This document shows, in pieces, positions 1-7,195 of a stretch of 50,098 nt of DNA. Made by a program: the position numbers and the translations under genes. The stretch is taken from assembly GCA_017447515.1 (NCBI GenBank), contig JAFSNG010000014.1, positions 1 to 50,098 of the forward strand. Reading direction: 5' to 3'. Position 1 is the stretch's first letter. Every line of letters starts with the position of its first letter. A model generated the notes under the pieces. That model saw nothing but the letters and a program-made list of their open reading frames with translations, was not told where the DNA came from and searched no databases. This stretch comes from Prevotella sp. (GTDB taxonomy: Bacteria > Bacteroidota > Bacteroidia > Bacteroidales > Bacteroidaceae).

Positions 1-216
1 CCCGCCGGACTGAAGTTCCGTCTCGAAGGCCGCACGCTACATATCGATGGTATCGACAGCTCCGAAACCGTCACCGTGTTCGACCTCAGCGGGCGCCCCG
101 TGCTCCGCACAGAAACCTCCTCAGACGGTATCCTCTCCCTGCCTGGGCTCTCCGCAGGAGTCTACGCCGTACAGGTCGGCCACCGTGGCTCAACGCTCAT
201 CAGACTTGCACTTTGA
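1..216 (+). CDS. C-terminal part of a secreted protein with T9SS type A sorting domain (partial)
   Basis: The window opens inside a reading frame that stays open from base 1 to a TGA at 214-216, giving 71 residues. The segment has the form of a type IX secretion system type A C-terminal sorting domain: a short beta-rich module with VTVFDLSGRPVL in the middle and SAGVYAVQVGHRGSTLIRLAL at the very end. In Bacteroidetes this domain directs outer-membrane translocation and is removed or anchored at the cell surface. The catalytic or binding part of the protein lies left of the window, so its function cannot be read here. No start is present. Codon use is GC-rich at third positions, as in several other genes of the window. 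The sorting-domain call is fairly secure from the motif pattern. Confidence 0.8.
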   Translation, partial: PAGLKFRLEGRTLHIDGIDSSETVTVFDLSGRPVLRTETSSDGILSLPGLSAGVYAVQVGHRGSTLIRLAL

Positions 217-285
217 ACTGCCCATGTCTGAAAAAGAAAGAATACATAACTAAATACATTTTTATTCACTTAATACATTACAACA

Positions 286-939
286 ATGAAAAAGATTATG
301 ATGACGTTGACCAATGGTCGAGCCTGCTCACGCTCGACAAAACGAACGAGCTCGTTTGGTGCTCGCTTAATCGCAGCCTTCGCAGCCGTCCTTTGCTGCG
401 CAATGACAACAACAGTATTCACCGCCTGCGGTGGCGACGACGACAACGGCAACACGTCGCCAGCCCAATCCAAGGTTGTAGGCTATCAAGTGGACTATAG
501 CCTTGTCTTCCCAAAGGAAGTGGACGGAAACAAAGGCAACGTGTACTTACTTTGCGACAAGATCGAAGTAGGCTATATCGACGAGAACGGACAGGAAAAG
601 AGAGAAGTTGTCAACAACGGGCAATGGACCAAGTCTGTTACCTATAAACAGAACCTCAACGGCTATCTCAAGCTCTATCTGACCAAACCGGCCAGCATTG
701 ATACAGAGAGCCTTACCTACAACCTCTACAGATGCGGCGTTACCATGACGCCAAACGAATTCTATCAGGGCATTCAGGAAATCTACAGTGACGGTACAAA
801 GAAGGTACTCACCATCGGCTCTGCCGACGTTAAACAACGTGTATCATCGGTCGACATTTCCAAAAACAAGGTTGCGCAGTATGTTGAAGAGCGTCTCAAG
901 GAAGAGGTTGAAATCTTGACCATCGAATTACGTTTATAA
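286..939 (+). CDS. Putative lipoprotein of unknown function
   Basis: 217 residues. An unusually long signal region ends in the lipobox TVFTAC with the lipidated cysteine at residue 48, followed by GGDDD, a common acidic start of Bacteroidetes surface or outer-membrane lipoproteins. The mature part (residues 48-217) looks beta-rich and ends in a charged helix; I do not recognise the family. The signal peptide is odd. Between the initial MKKIMMTL and the hydrophobic core AAFAAVLCCAM lies an inserted-looking basic, Ser-rich stretch (residues 11-27). Its DNA (about 325-365) matches a dispersed palindromic element found elsewhere in the window. The start at 286 is the first ATG of the frame and follows an AT-rich leader. 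The gene sits 69 bp after the T9SS protein and may be co-transcribed with the next gene. Confidence 0.75.
   Translation: MKKIMMTLTNGRACSRSTKRTSSFGARLIAAFAAVLCCAMTTTVFTACGGDDDNGNTSPAQSKVVGYQVDYSLVFPKEVDGNKGNVYLLCDKIEVGYIDENGQEKREVVNNGQWTKSVTYKQNLNGYLKLYLTKPASIDTESLTYNLYRCGVTMTPNEFYQGIQEIYSDGTKKVLTIGSADVKQRVSSVDISKNKVAQYVEERLKEEVEILTIELRL
325..365 (+). repeat. Copy of a dispersed palindromic element inside the lipoprotein signal-peptide codons
   Basis: The stretch starts with CGCTCGAC, passes through an inverted repeat centred on CGAGCTCG, and ends with GTGCTCGCTTA. The same two boundary words, in the same order and with a different self-complementary interior, bound the element in the MATE/GH115 spacer when that spacer is read on its minus strand. 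Here the element is read through in frame and encodes the extra basic n-region of the lipoprotein signal peptide. Confidence 0.6.
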
Positions 940-995
940 ATGGCGGAGTGAACACCCCATCGCCCCACCAGAATACAAACGTAATACAAGTAAAT

Positions 996-1925
996 ATGAA
1001 AAAGCTTTTAATGGCAGCTATCCTTTGCTGGGCAATGACAACAGTAGTGAATGCTCAGACGTCAGAGCCCGAGAGCAATATGGACAAGTATCTGCGCCTG
1101 TCGAAGGAGGCCGACGAGAACCCCACCAACTGGCAGGCTCAGTTGGAGGTGGGCCACATGCTGCTCGACAAGGAGAACAGCTTTTACAACATGTCGCGCG
1201 CCGCCAAATACTATGAGCGCATCTACCAGCAGGCCGCCGGCTTCAACAAGGAAGTGCCCGACTCCGTTGTCTTCGAGTCGATTGTCATGCTGATGACGAT
1301 GGCTTCCGACAAGAAGGACGTGAAGAAGGTCTTGTTCTACACTGACGAACTGGTGCGTGCTGAGAAGATGGGTGTGGACGTCAACAGGGACTATGTTATC
1401 ACCTGCGGCTGGATGGGCGTGGTGTATAGCCTGATGAACGGCGATCCTGCGAAGGCGTTGTGTTACATGCTGGATGTGCGCAAGCTTGCCACTGCTGAAA
1501 AGAAACCGGGCATTGACTATTCTGACCCGATGACCGTCATGCTGTACGAGAATCTGCTGTCGGAATACCGTAAGACGTTTGGCGACAGGCTGCCCGAATT
1601 TACCTTGGACGGCAAGAAGTATATCGTCATTGCCATGAACAAGTGGAATGTGGAGATGCCACTCATGGGCTGGATGGGCGGCGTTGACGACGATGGTAAC
1701 GACGAGAAAGCCAACGAGCTGAAGCTGTTTTACGGTGAAGACGGCAAGGTCTATGACGACATGCACGGCGAAATGAACTACAGTTTCAATTTCACCAAGG
1801 ATGGTTTCGTACCCCAGGAGGGCTACAATGTCCGCATGATTACCGTCACGCCCGAACAGCGTCAGAAGATGGTGGACGCCTACCACAACTACATGAAGAA
1901 GTACAAGAAGGACCAGAAAAAGTAG
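996..1925 (+). CDS. Secreted TPR-like protein of unknown function
   Basis: 309 residues. A signal peptide of about 20 residues (MKKLLMAAILCWAMTTVVNA, then QTS) precedes a helical region of about residues 25-190 that looks like degenerate tetratricopeptide repeats (NPTNWQAQLEVGHMLLDKEN, AAKYYERIYQQA). The C-terminal third is rich in Gly, Asp and aromatic residues and ends in a lysine-rich tail. The ATG at 996 is chosen over an upstream in-frame start at 948 because only the shorter form begins with a normal signal peptide. It follows the lipoprotein by 56 bp on the same strand and is probably part of the same unit. Its signal-peptide DNA is nearly identical to that of the lipoprotein over 23 bp although the proteins are unrelated. 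I cannot assign a function; export to the periplasm is likely. Confidence 0.75.
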   Translation: MKKLLMAAILCWAMTTVVNAQTSEPESNMDKYLRLSKEADENPTNWQAQLEVGHMLLDKENSFYNMSRAAKYYERIYQQAAGFNKEVPDSVVFESIVMLMTMASDKKDVKKVLFYTDELVRAEKMGVDVNRDYVITCGWMGVVYSLMNGDPAKALCYMLDVRKLATAEKKPGIDYSDPMTVMLYENLLSEYRKTFGDRLPEFTLDGKKYIVIAMNKWNVEMPLMGWMGGVDDDGNDEKANELKLFYGEDGKVYDDMHGEMNYSFNFTKDGFVPQEGYNVRMITVTPEQRQKMVDAYHNYMKKYKKDQKK

Positions 1926-1941
1926 CCTTTCCCTGCCTGGC

Positions 1942-2532
1942 TTATAAGTCAGGTAATAGTTGGTCTGCTACTTCGCACAGTTCTGCGTACCACGATTCGC
2001 CAAAACGACGGATAAGTGGTTCGCGCAGAAACTGATAGACGCGGATGTGTTCTGCTTGGCCTTTGACGACAGCATCCTTGCAAACCATCCATTTGTGGTA
2101 GTTCAAACCTACGAGTCCGTCACCGAAAATCTTCTCGCGGATGGGATAGAGTGAACAGCTGATGGGCTTGCAGAAATTGGTCTTACCCTCGCGATAAGCC
2201 TTTTCCAATGCACACAGGCAGTTGTCGCCATCGTAGCAGGTAAAGACACAGTCCCTTCCCCTCACAATACTTGTCACCATATCTCCATCGCGATCGGCAT
2301 AGGCCACGCCTTGTTGGTCAATGACGCTCTGTGCTGATGCAGAGAGCATTGGCCATACTGTGTCGAGAGCATCCTCAATAGAAGCTATCTCGTCGAGTGT
2401 TACTGGGGCACCATCACTGCCTTCGACACAACAGATGCCCTTGCACTTCTCGTAGTCACAGCAGAAGTACTCGGTCAGTATCTCAGAGGAGATCAAGACG
2501 CCTCCTATTTCGAGAATGGGTGGGATGTTCAT
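1942..2532 (-). CDS. DUF3109 family cysteine-rich protein
   Basis: 196 residues without a signal peptide. The cysteine pattern FCCDYEKCKGICC near residues 23-36, followed by CVFTCYDGDNCLCALE and FCKPISCSLYPIR, is that of the Bacteroidetes DUF3109 proteins, which resemble YkgJ-type CxxC proteins thought to bind a metal or iron-sulfur cluster. No enzymatic role is established. It is the last gene of an apparent three-gene unit with ung and the thioredoxin-fold lipoprotein, 31 bp after ung. Its 3' end converges on the TPR-like gene with only 16 bp between the two stop codons. Family assignment is good; function is unknown. Confidence 0.85.
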   Translation of the reverse strand: MNIPPILEIGGVLISSEILTEYFCCDYEKCKGICCVEGSDGAPVTLDEIASIEDALDTVWPMLSASAQSVIDQQGVAYADRDGDMVTSIVRGRDCVFTCYDGDNCLCALEKAYREGKTNFCKPISCSLYPIREKIFGDGLVGLNYHKWMVCKDAVVKGQAEHIRVYQFLREPLIRRFGESWYAELCEVADQLLPDL

Positions 2533-2563
2533 TTTAAATGAGTAATTAGAGGTGAGAGGTAAG

Positions 2564-3229
2564 TTACCAATTGATAGGAGTTATGCCGTTTTGCTGGAGA
2601 TAGGCATTACAGCGTGAGAACTGGTGTTGTCCGAACCAACCACCACGATTGGCACTGAGTGGAGAGGGATGGACAGATTCAAGCACGAGGTTCTGTTGAC
2701 GATTAATCATATACGCCTTCGAACGGGCATAGCCGCCCCAAAGCATATAGACCAGATGTTGACGATGCTGGGCCAAAGCCTGAATGGCAGCATCGGTAAA
2801 CTTTTGCCAACCCAGCATGGAGTGGCTGTTGGCCACATGGGCACGAACGGTTAGTGTAGCATTGAGCAGAAGCACACCCTGTTCTGCCCAGCGCGTCAGA
2901 TTGCCTGAAGTAGGAATAGGGATGCCGAGGTCTTGCTCTATCTCCTTGAAGATATTCTGCAACGAAGGAGGGAATTGTACCTCATCCTGAACAGAAAAGC
3001 TCAATCCATGAGCCTGTCCTGGCTCGTGATAGGGATCCTGTCCGATAATCACCACCTTCACCTGATTGAACGGACACAGATTGAAGGCATTGAAGATGAA
3101 CCTGCCTGGAGGATAGCAGGTGCCTGCAGCATACTCCTGACGCACCGATTGGGTGAGCTGTTCGAAATAAGGCTTCTCAAACTCGCCTTGCAAGTATTCC
3201 TTCCACGTAGGTTCTATCTGTACGTTCAT
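2564..3229 (-). CDS. ung: Uracil-DNA glycosylase
   Basis: 221 residues, the usual length of family 1 uracil-DNA glycosylases. It removes uracil from DNA after cytosine deamination or dUTP incorporation and starts base excision repair. The water-activating motif GQDPYH is at residues 63-68 (catalytic Asp65), and the DNA-intercalation motif HPSPLS is at 187-192 (catalytic His187). The uracil-pocket Asn is within LLNATLTV around residue 123. The gene starts 6 bp after the stop of the lipoprotein gene at 3236, so the two are very probably co-transcribed. The spacer to the DUF3109 gene carries a short GTGAGAG-type repeat near 2545-2563. Confidence 0.97.
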   Translation of the reverse strand: MNVQIEPTWKEYLQGEFEKPYFEQLTQSVRQEYAAGTCYPPGRFIFNAFNLCPFNQVKVVIIGQDPYHEPGQAHGLSFSVQDEVQFPPSLQNIFKEIEQDLGIPIPTSGNLTRWAEQGVLLLNATLTVRAHVANSHSMLGWQKFTDAAIQALAQHRQHLVYMLWGGYARSKAYMINRQQNLVLESVHPSPLSANRGGWFGQHQFSRCNAYLQQNGITPINW

Positions 3230-3235
3230 GTGTTC

Positions 3236-4378
3236 CTACAGCAATTTTTTGATTTCTTGCTCTACATCCTTCATCGTCTGCGAACGACCTACGATATTGT
3301 TGCCGCGATCAATCAGGAAGAACTCTGGTACATTTTGTACGTTATAAAGGGACAGAATCGATGAATTGATGCCGCTCTCGTCGCGTACGCTAATCCAGGG
3401 AAGGGCAGCGGTCTGCTGTTTCCAGAAGTGTTCGTCACCATCAAGGCTCACCTGATAGATCTCCAGGCCTTGCGAATGATACTTGTTATAGAGTTCGCGC
3501 AACAACAGGATACGGGCTGGCGAATCATCCATTGCGAATATGTGGAAGTCGAGCAGTACCACCTTGCCCTTCAAATCGGTCAGGTGACGCAGCTGACCCT
3601 TATTGTCGCGCAGGGCAATATCGATAAGACCAGCTTCCTGGATCTTCGAAGGGTCGATAGTTCGGCTGCTTTCTGCATCGGCAATGCGGACGTTCTTCAT
3701 GCCTTCAATGGCGATATTGTGCAGGTTGGCACCACGTTCTGCCGTTGGCCATAGGTGATCCCAACTGGTAGCAACAGCAGCAAAGGCCTTGATGTCGTCT
3801 CGATCAGTACGCGGATTGAAAAGCAGGCTATTACCTAATGTCTGGAACAGTGCGAAATAAGCATACGCCTTGTCAGGATGAGCGAAGATATAGCGTGCCT
3901 TTACATCCTGCTTGTAGACATCTATCATGGCAAGAATACTATCGTTCGCCTGATCAACAGTCAGTGCCTCACTGCGACTGACGTTGATGGCACGTTGTAG
4001 CAGGTCCATCTGCAACAGGGCCAGTTCCTGAATCTTCTGACAGTTCTCAGAACCGCTCACCTCATATTTCGAAGCCATCTGTGGATACTCAGCCTTAATA
4101 GTCACCGTTTCGGTAGAGTCTATCGAGAGCGAGATAATCTGGTCGCTGATGCGCAGGCGATAAAAATCAGGAGCCTCCGTCTGTGCACCACTGAAACTGA
4201 AAGCACCATCGTCGTCCAGTTTCACGGAATCCAAGACGTCTATACCTGTCAACGCAATATTCTCAAAGTAAAGCACTGAGTCTTTGGCGTTGGTAATGTT
4301 ACCTTCTACATGGAATTTTTTCTCTCCGCACGAGGCCATTGTCAAGGCTACAAGGGCGGCAATTACATATTTTTTCAT
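3236..4378 (-). CDS. DUF4369/thioredoxin-fold lipoprotein lacking the redox CxxC
   Basis: 380 residues. The start at 4378 gives a clean lipoprotein signal peptide, MKKYVIAALVALTMASC, with lipobox cysteine 17. An N-terminal beta domain (about 20-120; FHVEGNITNAKDSVLYFENI) matches DUF4369. A C-terminal thioredoxin/AhpC-like domain (about 250-380) contains GKVVLLDFHIFAMDDSPARI and the cis-Pro region NVQNVPEFFLIDRGN. Family members usually carry a WCxxC motif where this protein has FAMDDSPA, so it cannot perform dithiol exchange in the normal way. A binding or scaffold role is an inference. A frame open further upstream to 4507 runs through the promoter and repeat and is not used. A Bacteroidetes promoter lies at 4402-4433. 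Confidence 0.85.
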   Translation of the reverse strand: MKKYVIAALVALTMASCGEKKFHVEGNITNAKDSVLYFENIALTGIDVLDSVKLDDDGAFSFSGAQTEAPDFYRLRISDQIISLSIDSTETVTIKAEYPQMASKYEVSGSENCQKIQELALLQMDLLQRAINVSRSEALTVDQANDSILAMIDVYKQDVKARYIFAHPDKAYAYFALFQTLGNSLLFNPRTDRDDIKAFAAVATSWDHLWPTAERGANLHNIAIEGMKNVRIADAESSRTIDPSKIQEAGLIDIALRDNKGQLRHLTDLKGKVVLLDFHIFAMDDSPARILLLRELYNKYHSQGLEIYQVSLDGDEHFWKQQTAALPWISVRDESGINSSILSLYNVQNVPEFFLIDRGNNIVGRSQTMKDVEQEIKKLL

Positions 4379-4401
4379 CTTGCTTTTGTTATTTTTGCCT
4401 G

Positions 4402-4433
4402 CAAAGATACGAATAAGCGAGTAAAATACCAAA
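4402..4433 (-). promoter_or_regulatory. Promoter of the thioredoxin-fold lipoprotein gene
   Basis: On the minus strand TATCTTTG (4402-4409) matches the Bacteroidetes -7 element. TTTG (4430-4433) lies 20 bp upstream, the expected -33 distance. Transcription would start about 15-20 bp before the ATG at 4378. The sequence between the boxes, CTCGCTTATTCG, recurs in the MATE and GH115 promoters. Confidence 0.7.
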
Positions 4434-4491
4434 TTTATTTGAGTATTTTCGAGCGAGAGTATCTTCTCGCGAAGCGAAAAGATAGTGCAAA
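4429..4491. repeat. Dispersed intergenic repeat (second partial copy at 22486-22618)
   Basis: CCAAATTTATTTGAG (4429-4443) and a following block of about 42 bp (4450-4491, starting CGAGCGAGAGTATCTTCTCG) recur almost unchanged at 22604-22618 and 22486-22527, and a weaker copy of the first word lies at 21038-21052. The order of the two blocks differs between loci. No coding frame runs through them. Confidence 0.7.
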
Positions 4492-4517
4492 TCGAGCGAA
4501 TAACCAAATATTGAGGC

Positions 4518-7178
4518 CTATTTTTGTATTCCGAAGTCAGCTTGTTGGGCTTCTACCTCTTGTAAAAGCTTGTTTTTCTCTGCGTCAGAGAGGGTAGAGG
4601 AACTAGATTCTCTAGATTGTCTAGAATCTCTAGATGTTCTAGAAAGGTTTGATTCCTGATAGCACATGGGCAGATCGTAAGGAATACTCTCTATTTCCAA
4701 TTCGGCAGAAGTGGGCACATGAATACCAGGGAATTGCACCTCAGCCTTAATCTTTATCTTACCAGCCTGCTTCGTGCTACGTATCAGTACAGGAGCAGAA
4801 CCCCATTCAACAGCACGCGGATTGGCATTGATACTGGCGTCGCCAATGATTTCACCTTTGCCCTCAACGGTAAAGCGGATGTTTTCTTTGGCCAAGCGAC
4901 GAACATGTCCCAAGTCATCAGTAACTTCACAGACAACGACGACGAAATCAGAACCGTCAGCCACGAGTTTTTTGCCCATTTCATCGACATAAAGGCGCAA
5001 TTTGGTACTTCTGCGCGAAGGCATCTTTTCAGTTTTACAAACCACTTTGCCATCCACGAAACCCTCAGCAACCATCTTGACGCTCTGCCAGTTCTTTTGT
5101 GTGTAACTCCAGTTACGAGCCTCGAAGAAATCCCAAGCATCCTTGAAGACGACAAGACCTTTATCCACAGGCTGTGTCCAACAATGTTCACCATCGTACA
5201 TCGTGAGGCACACGCTGTCGCAATTAGAAAAAACGGTGACGTCCTTTTCAGAGAACTGCGTCATCTCGTGGGCAATAGTAACCGTGGGCTGTTCTGTAGG
5301 TTGTTGTAGCATGGCCGCAAACATATCAAAGGCGGTCTTTTTCTGACGGAAGGCATCGTAGATACCTCCCCAGTAGGGGTCAGGGTGATAGCCACGCTGG
5401 TGGTCGAAGGGGTGCCACTGGCAACCGCCGATGAACTGACCTGTGGTATGGAACAGTTCCTGTGTAGAACGATAAAGGCTCATGGCCTGTACGAGCATAG
5501 GTCGCTCACCCCATGAACGGGAAGCGCGATTCAGATTGTTATGTGCATACCAGTCGTCTACCAATTCGCCAAACTCACGCGTAAAGATACATTGCTTGAT
5601 CTTCTTGGGGTCTCCGATGGATAAATCATCGGACGCGAAGTCATCCCCTGGCCAGCCATAGACGACGTCGTAATGTTCAGCAACACCAGCGGAATGCACG
5701 TCAGCAGCTGCTACAGGACGATAGGGATAGGGGTATTCGTCCTTCGTGATCTGTAAGGCTTTTAAGGCGAAATCCTCAGGATAGCGTGTCTCGTTGAGGA
5801 TGGGTTCCCACATTAGGACACAGGGATGATTCCTGTCGCGACGAATGATGTTGCATGTATTCTCGTGAACCTTCTCGTCCCAGCCTTTTTCCTTGTTCCA
5901 ATATTGCCAACCAGGAGTCGCTACGATGATAAAAAGTCCCATTTCATCGCAGGCATCCATAAACGATGGGTCTTGTGGATAGTGGGCTGTACGGATAATA
6001 GTAAAGCCAGCATCACGCAAGCGCTTGGCGTCTCGCCATTGCTGGGAATTAGGCAGGGCATTGCCCACATAGGCGAAGTCCTGATGGCGATTGGCGCCAA
6101 CTAACTGATGATATTTCTTGCCATTGAGATAGAAGCCAGGCTGGCGTCCTTGTGCATCATCCGTGCGAACAAATTCGAAAGAGCGGATGCCAATGCGAGT
6201 AACGCCTCCATCGAGCGATTGCTTACCCTCCTTAATGCGAGTGGTTATATGATATAAATAAGGTGTCTCAGGCGACCATAGCTTGGGGTTTTTGACGAGG
6301 AAACGCTGGGTAATGGTGCGCGCCTCGCCTGGCCTCAGGCTCAGTTTTGTTTGTTGCTGTGCCACAGCAACAGACGGAACAACGGGTGCAATGGGCGGTG
6401 TGAGGGCGTTCTCAATAGTGATGGAATGGGGCTTACTGTCGTTATTGCGTACTTCGGTATTGACGAAAACCTCAGCGCTCTTGTCGCTGATGTTGGCATA
6501 ATGGACGAAGATGCCACCACCTGCCACCTTGTTTTCCTCGAGGGCATCTGTGATGGCGACCTTGTTTTTCGCAATAAGCCATACGTCGCGATAGACGCCT
6601 CCATGATAAGCGAAGTCAAGCTGTGCCTGTTTCTTACCTGGAGGGTAGGCTTTGTCGTCGCTGTTGTCAGCGCAGATGGCGACGACACAGTCGTCACCTG
6701 CGGATAAGCCAAGAGCAGACAGGGAGACGGTAATGGGGAGATAGCCGCCTTCGTGCTCCTTGACCTTTTGGCCATTGACGTAGATGGTTTGCTTACCCAT
6801 GATGGCCTCGAAGTGGAGGGTGACGTCGCGACCTGCGCATTCCCTGGGCAGACAAAAGTGCTTGCGATACCAGGCAATGCCTTGATAGTTACGACACCCA
6901 CTAGCCTCAGCAGGCATCAATTGTACAGTATGGGGCGTAGAGACAACCTCCCACGATTTATCGTTGAAATCGGCCTTTTCTGCACCAACTACATCCCCCA
7001 GATGGAATCGCCAGCCAGCATTGAAGTTCCACACCAAGCGCCCGCTATTATCCAAAGGGAAGAGCCCAGCTACAGAGGTTTGTGCCTTTAAAGGCAAAAA
7101 GGTAAAAAGACAAAAAGGCAATAAAACAATTACCTTCTTAATACACCACCTGTTATTCGTCATTATTGTTCTCTTCAT
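4518..7178 (-). CDS. Glycoside hydrolase family 2 protein (beta-galactosidase-like)
   Basis: 886 residues with a signal peptide ending near KAQ33. Sugar-binding jelly-roll domain (about 40-205; AWYRKHFCLP), immunoglobulin-like domain (about 210-340), TIM barrel (about 345-620), then C-terminal Ig-like domains. The acid/base is Glu463 in WEPILNETRYP and the likely nucleophile Glu535 in FTREFGELVDDW, the family 2 arrangement. Substrate cannot be fixed from sequence; beta-galactoside or beta-glucuronide cleavage in pectin side chains fits the neighbours. Odd points: codons 845-857 are a run of Ser-Arg-X triplets made by the 9-bp CTAGAnnnT repeat (4603-4647), and the hydrophobic core of the signal peptide is encoded by an 8-bp tandem repeat (7093-7124). 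Last enzyme of a minus-strand series; the esterase gene ends 17 bp upstream. Confidence 0.92.
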   Translation of the reverse strand: MKRTIMTNNRWCIKKVIVLLPFCLFTFLPLKAQTSVAGLFPLDNSGRLVWNFNAGWRFHLGDVVGAEKADFNDKSWEVVSTPHTVQLMPAEASGCRNYQGIAWYRKHFCLPRECAGRDVTLHFEAIMGKQTIYVNGQKVKEHEGGYLPITVSLSALGLSAGDDCVVAICADNSDDKAYPPGKKQAQLDFAYHGGVYRDVWLIAKNKVAITDALEENKVAGGGIFVHYANISDKSAEVFVNTEVRNNDSKPHSITIENALTPPIAPVVPSVAVAQQQTKLSLRPGEARTITQRFLVKNPKLWSPETPYLYHITTRIKEGKQSLDGGVTRIGIRSFEFVRTDDAQGRQPGFYLNGKKYHQLVGANRHQDFAYVGNALPNSQQWRDAKRLRDAGFTIIRTAHYPQDPSFMDACDEMGLFIIVATPGWQYWNKEKGWDEKVHENTCNIIRRDRNHPCVLMWEPILNETRYPEDFALKALQITKDEYPYPYRPVAAADVHSAGVAEHYDVVYGWPGDDFASDDLSIGDPKKIKQCIFTREFGELVDDWYAHNNLNRASRSWGERPMLVQAMSLYRSTQELFHTTGQFIGGCQWHPFDHQRGYHPDPYWGGIYDAFRQKKTAFDMFAAMLQQPTEQPTVTIAHEMTQFSEKDVTVFSNCDSVCLTMYDGEHCWTQPVDKGLVVFKDAWDFFEARNWSYTQKNWQSVKMVAEGFVDGKVVCKTEKMPSRRSTKLRLYVDEMGKKLVADGSDFVVVVCEVTDDLGHVRRLAKENIRFTVEGKGEIIGDASINANPRAVEWGSAPVLIRSTKQAGKIKIKAEVQFPGIHVPTSAELEIESIPYDLPMCYQESNLSRTSRDSRQSRESSSSTLSDAEKNKLLQEVEAQQADFGIQK
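4603..4647. repeat. CTAGAnnnT 9-bp tandem repeat, five units, in coding DNA
   Basis: Units on the plus strand: CTAGATTCT, CTAGATTGT, CTAGAATCT, CTAGATGTT, CTAGAAAGG, with no spacing between them. They lie in frame near the 3' end of the GH2 gene and encode LSRTSRDSRQSRES. The triplet at positions 6-8 of each unit varies while the CTAGA core does not. Confidence 0.9.
7093..7124. repeat. 8-bp tandem repeat in signal-peptide codons of the GH2 gene
   Basis: GGCAAAAA, GGTAAAAA, GACAAAAA, GGCAATAA in direct succession. On the coding (minus) strand it is T-rich and encodes the hydrophobic core LLPFCLFTFLP of the signal peptide. Confidence 0.65.
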
Positions 7179-7195
7179 ATTGTTTTTTTACCTTT

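Noticed and set aside
948-996. Upstream start for the TPR-like protein at 948
   Set aside because: It would put 16 polar residues before a perfect signal peptide. The ATG at 996 is preferred.
1936-1953. Loop-less inverted repeat CCTGGCTTATAAGTCAGG between converging genes, considered as a terminator
   Set aside because: One mismatch, no loop and no T-run. It also overlaps the DUF3109 stop codon, so it may be chance.
4379-4507. Upstream extension of the thioredoxin-fold lipoprotein to 4507
   Set aside because: The extension runs through a good promoter and the dispersed repeat and would bury the lipobox signal peptide.
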